A DNA stretch of 64,000 nucleotides from positions 62,001 to 126,000 of the forward strand of contig JBBATK010000005.1 in NCBI GenBank assembly GCA_040398805.1. Direction: 5' to 3'. The position numbers were made by a program, and so were the translations under genes. Of this stretch, positions 51,939 to 60,260 are shown piece after piece. The notes below the pieces were generated by a model. It did not search any database. It was not told the origin of the DNA and was given only the letters and a program-made list of their open reading frames with translations. Source of the stretch: JBBATK01 sp040398805 (lineage in GTDB: Bacteria > Bacteroidota > Ignavibacteria > Kapaibacteriales > NICIL-2). The number at the start of each line of letters is the position of its first letter. Within the stretch, counting starts at the first letter, position 1.

Positions 51939-51971
51939 GTTCTTCGGGTGGTGGTTCATCACCCGAAGAAC
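51939..51971 (+). repeat. perfect 12-bp inverted repeat in operon leader
   Basis: GTTCTTCGGGTG and its exact complement CACCCGAAGAAC flank a 9-nt loop. No T run follows, so it is not a terminator. It is the first large hairpin of the leader before 52072. Confidence 0.8.
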
Positions 51972-52009
51972 AGGATGCCCCACACTAACATCCACGGGAA
52001 AGTGAACAC

Positions 52010-52053
52010 GGTGCATCAGGGGAGCGCTTCGTAGCTCGGGCACCTTTTTTTTT
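52010..52053 (+). terminator. intrinsic terminator 18 nt before the next start codon
   Basis: GGTGC pairs with GCACC and an inner GAGC pairs with GCTC, then nine T follow. The run ends 18 nt before ATG 52072, so this looks like an attenuator rather than an ordinary gene end. An alternative pairing of GATGC (51974-51978) with GCATC (52013-52017) would disrupt it. Confidence 0.7.
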
Positions 52054-52071
52054 CGAAGAAAGGGTTATTCT

Positions 52072-54261
52072 ATGTCGAAGGGTGGAGCCGGTAAAGTATA
52101 CTTCGTATTGTACTTGGCGGTGATTCTCGAGTTGCTCATCATTATTGTTGAGCGCGACGAGGCGGAAGAGCACTTGATCCAGAAGCAGAAGGAATCCATG
52201 AAGATTGTCGAGAGTATTCTCTCGCAGTTGCAATCCGGATCCGGCTCTGAGGGTATCAATACGCGTCCGCAAGACGAAATCACCCTCCAGGATCCCGTCG
52301 CCGTGAAGGATGCCGGTGCGACCAAGATCAAGCAGGATCGCTTCTATCAGGTGATGGTGGGTGTGACGGACGTTTCCGATGCGGATAAGATGGACGGGCT
52401 TGAACCTGCCGAACGCGAGGAGAAGCTTCGCAATCTCATCCGCCTTGCAAATGTTCAGGATTTGGAATACCAGGTGTTCTATCATTCTGCTGCCAACACC
52501 GATCAATCCCCGATGTTCCCTACGGATGACAGTCTTCGTAAGGCGCGGGTGGATTTCACGGCGTTCTCTGCCGGACAGGAGATCGGTGGACCTGTCGATA
52601 ACGGACGCTGGCAGCTCATGGCTCTCCGCAAGGTGGAGCTTCAGGTGCAGAAGACGGAACGTTACACTCACCCGGAGTACTCGTTCATCAAGGACGTGGG
52701 CGACGTATCGACGTTCGCTCCGCCGAACGCGCGCGATTCGGCATTCAAATACGACCAGGCATTGTCTGACGCGGAAGCCGTCAACGCCGGCAATAAATAC
52801 AAGAAGCGCGTGTTCATCGTCCGCTTCCAACCGCCCAATAAGGCGGGCTGGTATAAACTCCGCTTCGCCTCCAAGACGAACCGTATTCTCGGTGTGAAAT
52901 CCGAGGAGGGCGGACGGGAGATCTCGCCGGAAGAAAAGGTGAACATCGGTACCGTCCAGTTGAAGGTGAAAGACCTTTGGAAGGTGAAGAAGACGTTGAT
53001 CTCCTCCCTTGAGGGCATTCCTCTTCCGTCAGCGGACGACCTTGCTGCCGGTAAGATTCTTTATGAAGACTTCAAGGCCGGCGTTGAAGCCGCCATCACG
53101 AAAATCAAGAACGAATCGGAAGCCAATGACCCCAAGGCGATGGAGAAGATCCGTCGTATCGGGTTGTATAACTACATCTCTATTCTGCTGACCCCGGGTG
53201 GATCCGCCAATATCGATCAAAACCGCGCATCCATCGAGTTCAATGTCCACGTCGTCCAACCGCCGAAGCGTCCGGATCTTGATCCCAGCGTGTACGTGGA
53301 TGCGAGCGTGAATACCTTCGATAAGCTGTCCAGAACGGAGATTCCGTTCACCGCCGGACCGTACTCACCGGGTCGTATGCCCACGGTGAAGAGCAATCCG
53401 CCGCTGTCATGGCAAGTTGTCGACGCAGGAACGGGCCAAGTCGCTCAGACGGCGCAAGGCTCCGCGGAGATGCGCAAGTTCAAGCTTGTTTGCAACCAGC
53501 AAGTTCAAGCGGGCGACTACGAGATCGCAATCTCCTACGCAAACCAATCCGGTAAGACGAAAGAAGAGAAGTCCACTCTTCATGTGTTCGCCAGCAAGCT
53601 GGAGAACGAAGAGGATGTCAAGTCCATCGTGGAGAATTGCTACTTCGGTCAGGAGCTTGAACTCTTGCCCGTACCGTCGGACGGAAAGAAGATTCCCGCC
53701 GGCCAATACTTGATCGATGCGAAAATCACCCCTCAAGACCAAGAACACCGTGGTCTGCAGTGGCGCCAGGAAGTTCCTTGCGGTTCCAAGCAGATAAGTG
53801 TCGACGTCTTGTGGGAGGATCCGCAGACCAAGGAAAGAATATCCCTGCTTCGTGCTCCGATTCAAGGATCTCCGAAGCAGCGTCCTCCGAAGATCGTCAT
53901 GAGCGATGTGAAGATCAATCCGATCACAGATCCTCGCGATCCCTCGGTGACGGTAACGAATATCAAGATCAATGCACCGATCGTTGATGTCGGCGGTGCC
54001 AAAGCGGGTCCATCGGACATCATCGTTCTGACGCCCTCCGTTGAGAAGCAGGACATACCCGGTTACAAGGTGAGTGCCGGTCCCCTGAAAGCTTCCGGTG
54101 GCGGCTACGAGGTGGAATTGCGTTTGGACGGGCCGCCCCTCAAGAAGGGTAAAGTGGAAGGTAATGTCCAACTTCTTGTCAAGGCGAAAGCCAAGAACAA
54201 GTGCAATGGAGAAACGTCGGGCGACGGTAAGGCTATCTATAACGTGCCCGTCAGTTACTAA
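52072..54261 (+). CDS. membrane-anchored periplasmic protein, GldM/PorM-like architecture
   Basis: The 729-residue protein has one N-terminal membrane helix with acidic residues at its edge (VLYLAVILELLIIIVERDE), a coiled-coil neck, and a long periplasmic region with several beta-rich domains (about 200-729). This layout is like GldM/PorM, the periplasmic part of the T9SS proton-driven motor, but no clear motif is shared and gldK/gldL are not adjacent. Function is therefore open. A Shine-Dalgarno-like AGAAAGGG precedes the ATG, and an attenuator-like terminator sits just upstream. Two outer-membrane-type proteins follow in the same operon. Confidence 0.6.
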   Translation: MSKGGAGKVYFVLYLAVILELLIIIVERDEAEEHLIQKQKESMKIVESILSQLQSGSGSEGINTRPQDEITLQDPVAVKDAGATKIKQDRFYQVMVGVTDVSDADKMDGLEPAEREEKLRNLIRLANVQDLEYQVFYHSAANTDQSPMFPTDDSLRKARVDFTAFSAGQEIGGPVDNGRWQLMALRKVELQVQKTERYTHPEYSFIKDVGDVSTFAPPNARDSAFKYDQALSDAEAVNAGNKYKKRVFIVRFQPPNKAGWYKLRFASKTNRILGVKSEEGGREISPEEKVNIGTVQLKVKDLWKVKKTLISSLEGIPLPSADDLAAGKILYEDFKAGVEAAITKIKNESEANDPKAMEKIRRIGLYNYISILLTPGGSANIDQNRASIEFNVHVVQPPKRPDLDPSVYVDASVNTFDKLSRTEIPFTAGPYSPGRMPTVKSNPPLSWQVVDAGTGQVAQTAQGSAEMRKFKLVCNQQVQAGDYEIAISYANQSGKTKEEKSTLHVFASKLENEEDVKSIVENCYFGQELELLPVPSDGKKIPAGQYLIDAKITPQDQEHRGLQWRQEVPCGSKQISVDVLWEDPQTKERISLLRAPIQGSPKQRPPKIVMSDVKINPITDPRDPSVTVTNIKINAPIVDVGGAKAGPSDIIVLTPSVEKQDIPGYKVSAGPLKASGGGYEVELRLDGPPLKKGKVEGNVQLLVKAKAKNKCNGETSGDGKAIYNVPVSY

Positions 54262-54333
54262 GGAAATGTCGGACGTTGATCCTGTCGGTTGTCATGCAGA
54301 AGAAGAATTGAACGAAACTATTTGAACGAAACG

Positions 54334-56216
54334 ATGAGAAGAACACCATTCATAGCTGCCGTAGCACTCGTGATCATTGGCAGCATGAGCTCCTTGTATG
54401 GTCAGTCTGAGACGCAACTCAAGACCATCATGGGAAAGATCAAGAATTACCGGTATGGTAATATCTCGATCTTCAAACTCGACGACGGAACCATGAAAGC
54501 GGTGACCGAATTGCTCAATCCTCAGCCGATAATGACGGACGCTGCACAGAAGTGTGCACCGGCGAAGCAAACGTTGATCGATGACAAGGTGTTGGAGTTA
54601 GGCTGCGCTGCCGATCTCTCGGCCCTGCAGGAAGACGAAGAGGTCAAGAAGGCACTGCGCGGCGAGTGTATCGAGTACGCCAAATTCTCCATCGCTCGCA
54701 AGCAGTGGGAGTGTAACACGTTCAAGCGCGCGTATGTCATCACGACACGGTATACCTCCGGCATGCCGTTCAAGGTGATCGGATTCGTGACGTCGAATAG
54801 CGACAACAAGAAGCTCACCACCGTCCTTGGTGCCGCTCGCGAAGTGGTCACGTATACGGAGCTGCGCAATCAAGGCGCACCTGCCGGATCTCCGGCGAAG
54901 AACCTGTATCAGTACTTCGAAAACTTCGTCGTTCAGCAAAGCGCATCGGAAGGTGTGAACGTGACGGCGGAAGCTCAAGGTATCGGCGACGAGGTGTTCA
55001 TCCGTTCCCTTCGTGGACTGTCACGTCTTGTGGACGAACAGGATGTACAGATGTACAAGCGCATTTCCGATGGTCAAGCCATGAACTACAACAAGTTCAA
55101 TGAAGTCATCGTGAGCCCGGACCTGATCAGCTGGAAGAACTACGAACCGGCAGCCGATGCCATTCCTCCTAGCGATTCCGTCTACAACCGTGTGCTTCCT
55201 CGTTACGGCGTAGAGCTCCGCTATGGCATCGAGTCCATCGGAATCCCGTCATTCTTCAGCGATCGTGTCACCTTGAATGCTGTGTGGGGCTGGAACAAGT
55301 TGGGCGTCATACTTCCGACGAATGGTTGGTCTTCCGTCGGCAAGGATCTTGGCGTGAACCCCAAGTTGACGCATGCGGGTTTCGGNNNNNNNNNNNNNNN
55401 NNNNNNNNNNNNNNNNNNNNNNNNNNNNNNNNNNNNNNNNNNNNNNNNNNNNNNNNNNNNNNNNNNNNNNNNNNNNNNNNNNNNNCTTCCGTCGGCAAGG
55501 ATCTTGGCGTGAACCCCAAGTTGACGCATGCGGGTTTCGGTCTGGACGGTTCGTTCGATTTCCCCATCGATATCACCAATTCGAATACTGGTGTCTTTAA
55601 CATTTCCGGCTCGTATGTGTTCGGTGATGCGGTTCAGTCCAATCATCAGCAGGTGGTGAAGGACTTCGGCACGTCGTTCAGCTACGATACGTTGCGGAAG
55701 ACAGCACCGGACACTCTGGTCGCTCGTCGCAAAACCTCCAATGAACTGAAGAACGATTACCTCGTTCGTATCAATGCCCAGCTGCATTACACCTTCGCAG
55801 TGAACATCGACAGCGGTAACTTCTTCCGCTTCCGCATCGGTGGTGCTATCTACAGTCGTGAGATGTGGACGAAGGAGACAGGTAGGACGACAATAGATAC
55901 CCTGCGGAATGGAGAGCCAACTTCTCCAGACACTAGCTTCATTTTGAACACGTACAAGAAGACGAATTCCAAAGCTATCGGTGGAGTGTCCGTGCGCATG
56001 GATTACATGTCCATGTATGTCACGACGCCGTACGGTTTCAGTCTGCAATACTTCGACGATGCCATTATGGCGAACGCGTGGATGTTGATGCCGATCAATC
56101 CGAATCTGGGAATCCGTTTCGATGGTACCATTGCGACACCGCTGATGAGAGATGCGTACGAGTGGGAGAACCCTTCGACCTTCGTTCCATCGGTACGGGT
56201 CATTTATAATTTCTAA
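54334..56216 (+). CDS. outer-membrane beta-barrel-type protein, split by an assembly gap
   Basis: I do not recognise this family. Seen: signal peptide (FIAAVALVIIGSMSSLYG), an N-terminal soluble domain with several Cys (about 20-210) and a C-terminal part with alternating strands typical of a beta barrel (GVELRYGIESIGIPS to the end, SVRVIYNF). The gene is interrupted by 100 N at 55386-55485, with 55 bp duplicated on each side. Removing one copy and the N restores a single frame of about 575 residues, so the apparent double ORF is an artefact. The gene lies 72 bp after 52072-54261 and 53 bp before 56270. Confidence 0.7.
55331..55385 (+). repeat. 55-bp sequence duplicated at gap edge, first copy
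   Basis: It is identical to 55486-55540 across the N run. This is the signature of two contigs that overlap by 55 bp but were joined with a gap. Confidence 0.95.
55386..55485. other. 100-base assembly gap (N)
   Basis: A run of exactly 100 N, the conventional unknown-length spacer. The flanking duplicate shows the true gap is most likely zero, with a 55-bp overlap not merged. Confidence 0.97.
55486..55540 (+). repeat. 55-bp sequence duplicated at gap edge, second copy
   Basis: Exact copy of 55331-55385; deleting bases 55331-55485 (155 bases) brings both sides into the same reading frame. Confidence 0.95.
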
Positions 56217-56269
56217 CGAACAGCACGTCGGATCGAACAGTAATCATAGAGCAGTATCAAAAGAAAATC

Positions 56270-57709
56270 ATGCAAAACAAGAAAAATCTCGTCCGGTTCG
56301 TAGCGCTCTTGACCATCCTTTTCGGAGGGGCGTTTACTCTGGTAGCTCAAGAGACAGAGCGTGACACCATTCGTCGTGCGCTCCTTGAAATCGATCCGAA
56401 CATCGTGAAGTACTTCCCGCGTTGGAAGGTTTGCGAGCCGAATCTTGCCCTTCAAGTGTATCAGACGTTCCTGTTGACGGGTCGCGCTAAAGAGAATCTG
56501 GATATGCAGAACATCATCGTGACTGCGGCTCCGAAGAGCGATCCGGAAGAGAACTATGTCCTGTTGCTCGTGGAGTGCGGTAATGAATCCTATGCATCAT
56601 CCGACGTCGACGCCTACATGAAAAAATTGGCGGCCTTGATTTCCGACCCGAAGCGTCCGTACTGCTTCCGCGATATTCCCGCTGAAGCTCCGATGAGTGA
56701 GAAAGCCCGTGACTTGATTACGGATTTCATGCTCCCGACCCATGTGGCCCACTCGATCTCCTTGTCGGTATTCGAACAGTCGCTCAAAGTGGGTAATTCC
56801 GGATTCTGGTTGCGGAACGCTGTCGGCAATGATGCTATCGGGTATCCGTTCTGGACCGCAGGCATGTCACGTATCCTTCTTCAGCGTCCGTTGTATGAGA
56901 ACGACGACATGGAATCGAAGAAGCCCATCCCGTACCTCATCAACATCCGCCTTGGCGGTGGATATCGTATGCGGACAACGGGGATCGAGCGTGGCATCCT
57001 GGACTTCCTTCCCGGACGTCAACTCAACGGTTCGAATGGTATGGGCATCCTTTCGCTCGATGTCAATGCACCATTCCATCCGCAACTCGGACTCAGCGTG
57101 AATTACGAGGCACCGCTCAGTGGATCTCCTGACTCATCGATTGCGGAGAAAAACACGTGGGCATCGTGGAGACCGAGCGCACAGACGGACGTGAGCAAGC
57201 GTCAATTGATGTCGGCTGCGGGCTTCGATCCCAACCATGTCCTTCCTGTCTTGCGCACCTGCGGTCAGATCGCCCTTGTGTACAACTGGTGGCTCGACCC
57301 GAAGGTGCCCGAGAACTTCTTCCGCATCGACCTTGGTGTGAATTATGTGGAAGTGCAAGAGTGGGGTTACTCGTACCTTGGCAAGTCTTCCGACACGAAT
57401 TACGTAGCCGTATCCTCGAAGGGTAACGGCGCTCTCAACACCGGACTCCGCACCTTCCGTCCCACGAGCTTCGGCGAATGGTTGTATGCACGTATCGAGT
57501 ATCGCAGTCAGTCCACGTTCCCGTTCGGCGTTTCCGCACAGTATGCGAACAGCAATCTCATGATCCGTGCATATGTGCCTCTGCTCGGTGAATGGTTGTA
57601 TCTCGAAGGCAAGTATTCCACGCCGCTTCGTAGCGAAGCCGATATGCGTCCGTGGGAATTGAAGAACTTCTTCTTGGTTTCACCGGTACTCCGCCTCAAT
57701 ATCCGCTAA
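56270..57709 (+). CDS. second outer-membrane-type protein of the operon
   Basis: The 479-residue product has a signal peptide (ALLTILFGGAFTLVAQ), an N-terminal soluble domain (about 25-200) with two Cys and a C-terminal strand-rich half (LINIRLGGGYRMRT to VLRLNIR) that looks like an outer-membrane barrel. I do not recognise it. It shares the layout of the preceding protein but not obvious sequence. It closes the operon, 28 bp before a strong terminator. Together the three proteins could span the envelope, by inference. Confidence 0.6.
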   Translation: MQNKKNLVRFVALLTILFGGAFTLVAQETERDTIRRALLEIDPNIVKYFPRWKVCEPNLALQVYQTFLLTGRAKENLDMQNIIVTAAPKSDPEENYVLLLVECGNESYASSDVDAYMKKLAALISDPKRPYCFRDIPAEAPMSEKARDLITDFMLPTHVAHSISLSVFEQSLKVGNSGFWLRNAVGNDAIGYPFWTAGMSRILLQRPLYENDDMESKKPIPYLINIRLGGGYRMRTTGIERGILDFLPGRQLNGSNGMGILSLDVNAPFHPQLGLSVNYEAPLSGSPDSSIAEKNTWASWRPSAQTDVSKRQLMSAAGFDPNHVLPVLRTCGQIALVYNWWLDPKVPENFFRIDLGVNYVEVQEWGYSYLGKSSDTNYVAVSSKGNGALNTGLRTFRPTSFGEWLYARIEYRSQSTFPFGVSAQYANSNLMIRAYVPLLGEWLYLEGKYSTPLRSEADMRPWELKNFFLVSPVLRLNIR

Positions 57710-57736
57710 GCGCCGGTCGTTGACGTTCGAAACATG

Positions 57737-57773
57737 AAACCCCTGCGGCGAGCTCATCACGTAGGGGTTTTTT
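57737..57773 (+). terminator. rho-independent terminator
   Basis: AAACCCCTGCG pairs with CGTAGGGGTTT (one G-T pair) and is followed by T. It ends the three-gene envelope operon. Confidence 0.9.
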
Positions 57774-57842
57774 CGGTGCAGCAGTCTCCCCCCGAAATCA
57801 ACGCACCGAGACTCCATATTCCGTCCTTTATCATCGTCCAGT

Positions 57843-59186
57843 ATGCGCATGTCGTCCGTTCGACACTCAACGACCATTGCCGTAACTCTGCTCCTGCTGC
57901 TCTGTGCCGGACTTTCGGCGCAGACGCCGGCCGACAGTGTTCAGGAGGCATTGCGGCGTCGCGCCGAAGAGGCCCGTGTGCGCTCGTTACAGCACTATAC
58001 GCTCACCATCCAGAACGTCGATATCAAACGGTTTCCGGAAGTGAGCCTCATCGTGGAAGCGATGGGGGATGATAACCTGCCTCTCGACAGTCTGGATCCG
58101 AAGGGTCTGTCGGTCGTCGAGAACGGCGCAGAAAAGAGAGTCCTCTCCGTCCGGAAGATTTCCGTGGGCGAGCGTGTTCCGGTTGACTTCGTCTTCATCC
58201 TTGATGTGACGGGCGGAATGGATTCACACATAAAAGCCATTCGGGAGAATATCCAGAAATTCGTCGCCCGATTGGTGAGCAGAGGTATCGACTACCGACT
58301 CGGCGTCGTGTTCTTCTCGGACAACATCGAGAATTTCCATGCGCCGACGGCCGACATCTATGAGTTCCTCTCGTGGTTCGTGGGTATTAAATGTGTCGGT
58401 GGAGGTCAGGAAGCGGAGAATGCCTTGGAGGGTTTACATACGGCGGCGAAGATGGACTTCCGTCCGTCTGCAAACAAGGTCTTCGTTCTCATCACCGATG
58501 CCCCGTATCATTATGCGGGTGATCGAAGCAAGGAGGCGTCGACGAAGTTCACGACCGAATCGATGATCGATTTCCTCAAGGCCAGGTCCATCCGCACCTT
58601 CTGCATCGCACCTCCCGTCCTGAGCGAATACAAGAAAATCGCCGAGGCCACTCGCGGCAGCGCCTTCGACCTCTATCAGAATTTCGCCAAGCTGCTCGAT
58701 GCGTACTCCACACAATTGACGAATCTCTTCGCCATCACCTATCGTTCCGATGCGCCCGCCATCCCGGATTCCATCAACGTCGCCGTCGTGAACGACCGCA
58801 AAGAGGAACTGCTCAGGAAGACCATTCCGCTGGCAGATATCGGACGTAAACTCATTATCGAAGACCTGCTGTTCCCCACAGGTAAGAGCACGCTTCCGGA
58901 TTCCGTCGGGGCCTTGGAATTGCTTACGGAGTTCATGAGGAATCAGCCCAAAGTCATCGTCCGCATCGAAGGCCATACCGATAATCGAGGCAATCCCACC
59001 TCGAACAAGAAACTCTCCCTCTCCCGAGCCGAGAGCGTACGCCGCTACCTGGTCACGCGTAAAGGCATCCGTGTCGATCGCATACAGATCGCCGGACTCG
59101 GCGATACACGTCCCATTGCCGACAATGGCACCGACTTCGGACGTCGTCTGAACCGGCGAACGGAAGTCGTCATCGTCTCCAAATAG
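57843..59186 (+). CDS. secreted vWA-OmpA fusion protein
   Basis: The 447-residue protein has a signal peptide, a von Willebrand factor A domain (about 115-310) and a C-terminal OmpA-like peptidoglycan-binding domain (about 335-445; VIVRIEGHTDNRGNP, LSLSRAESVRRYL, LGDTRPI, NRRTEVVI). The vWA metal site reads DVTGGMDSH rather than DxSxS, so Mg binding may be altered. The OmpA domain has the usual EGHTD and NRR motifs. It would tether a protein-binding domain to the cell wall. It follows the envelope operon after a terminator, so it may be separately expressed. Confidence 0.85.
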   Translation: MRMSSVRHSTTIAVTLLLLLCAGLSAQTPADSVQEALRRRAEEARVRSLQHYTLTIQNVDIKRFPEVSLIVEAMGDDNLPLDSLDPKGLSVVENGAEKRVLSVRKISVGERVPVDFVFILDVTGGMDSHIKAIRENIQKFVARLVSRGIDYRLGVVFFSDNIENFHAPTADIYEFLSWFVGIKCVGGGQEAENALEGLHTAAKMDFRPSANKVFVLITDAPYHYAGDRSKEASTKFTTESMIDFLKARSIRTFCIAPPVLSEYKKIAEATRGSAFDLYQNFAKLLDAYSTQLTNLFAITYRSDAPAIPDSINVAVVNDRKEELLRKTIPLADIGRKLIIEDLLFPTGKSTLPDSVGALELLTEFMRNQPKVIVRIEGHTDNRGNPTSNKKLSLSRAESVRRYLVTRKGIRVDRIQIAGLGDTRPIADNGTDFGRRLNRRTEVVIVSK

Positions 59187-59283
59187 TCCCTCGTCCGCTG
59201 TTCAACTTTACCGGTCCGTTTGTCGTCTATGTCCCGATGAGCGCCGTCTGCTCGTCGGCCGAACGTCCCGTTGCGCGAACCCG

Positions 59284-59291
59284 TAGTTTTG
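59284..59291 (+). promoter_or_regulatory. candidate -7 promoter element TAGTTTTG
   Basis: A perfect TAnnTTTG match in the extended form GTAGTTTTGCA, as before kup and the aminotransferase. It lies about 84 bp before the SDR start. Confidence 0.4.
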
Positions 59292-59375
59292 CAGTACGAG
59301 CTTCCGCTCATCACGGTTGCGGCCGACACGGTATTCCTTCGAAGACGACTTCGATCCACCAATCCCTTTTTCCCT

Positions 59376-60260
59376 ATGAACATCGACCAATCCACCGTCA
59401 TCGCCATCACCGGCGCATCGTCCGGCATCGGCGCAGCCCTTGCCCACGAACTTTCCCAATCATCGTGCACTCTGGCGCTCTGTGCGCGTCGTGCCGATAA
59501 ACTCGCAGAGGTGGCCGCTGCCGCCAGAGAACGTGGATCCCGCGTGTTGGAGGTGGTCTGCGATGTGAGTGATGATACTCAAGCGCGGAACTTCATCGAG
59601 CGGACGGTCGCCGAGTTCGGTACCATCGACGTACTCATCAACAATGCAGGCAGGGGGAATCGTGCCTCTGTGGAGGACACCACGCGCGAGCGCTTGCAGA
59701 GCATTTTCGACCTCAACGTTTTTTCCTTGTGGTCGACGACCGCTGCCGCATTGCCCGTTATGAAAAAGAACCGTCGCGGTCATATCATCACCATCTCGAG
59801 CGTGGCGGGGAAGACCGGGTACGGATACAATAGCGCCTACGTGGCGGCGAAGCATGCAGCAGTGGGCTTCGTGGCGTCGCTTCGTGCAGAACTCGTCGAT
59901 ACCGGCGTCCGTGCAACAGTGGTATGTCCGGCCGGTGTCACCACCGAGTGGTCCGAAGCGAGCGAAGATGCATCCATCGGCGCATTGTTCGCCGAGGGCA
60001 TCAAGCGTTCACGGTCCATCGCTCGCGAGCAAGGTCTGCCACTCCCTCCGCTCAAGCCCATGATGTCTGCGACCGATGCCGCCAAACGCATCATCCGCGT
60101 CGTGCTCGACGACGAAGAGAACGACGTCTATACCCACGAAGGCAGCGAGAAATCGGTCATCCACTGTGCCACGGATCGTCACGACTACGAACATGGCATG
60201 AAGGCGTTGTATCTGGGAATGCAGCAAGCCTACGCGCAACAGCAATCCGGCGTTTCGTGA
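59376..60260 (+). CDS. short-chain dehydrogenase/reductase
   Basis: The 294-residue SDR has the cofactor motif TGASSGIGAALAHEL, NNAGRGNRAS, and the active-site pattern ISSVAGKTGYGYNSAYVAAKHA (Ser, Tyr-x-x-x-Lys). Its C-terminal extension (about 230-294) is longer than usual. Start ATG 59376 is preferred over an in-frame extension to 59271. The stop overlaps the GTG start of the next gene (GTGA), so the two are translationally coupled. Substrate unknown; lipid-related chemistry is suggested only by the patatin partner. Confidence 0.88.
   Translation: MNIDQSTVIAITGASSGIGAALAHELSQSSCTLALCARRADKLAEVAAAARERGSRVLEVVCDVSDDTQARNFIERTVAEFGTIDVLINNAGRGNRASVEDTTRERLQSIFDLNVFSLWSTTAAALPVMKKNRRGHIITISSVAGKTGYGYNSAYVAAKHAAVGFVASLRAELVDTGVRATVVCPAGVTTEWSEASEDASIGALFAEGIKRSRSIAREQGLPLPPLKPMMSATDAAKRIIRVVLDDEENDVYTHEGSEKSVIHCATDRHDYEHGMKALYLGMQQAYAQQQSGVS

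Noticed and set aside
55331..55540. Genuine tandem repeat or two separate genes around the N run
   Set aside because: The identical 55 bp lie exactly at both gap edges and the frame is restored on collapse, which is the pattern of an unmerged contig overlap.
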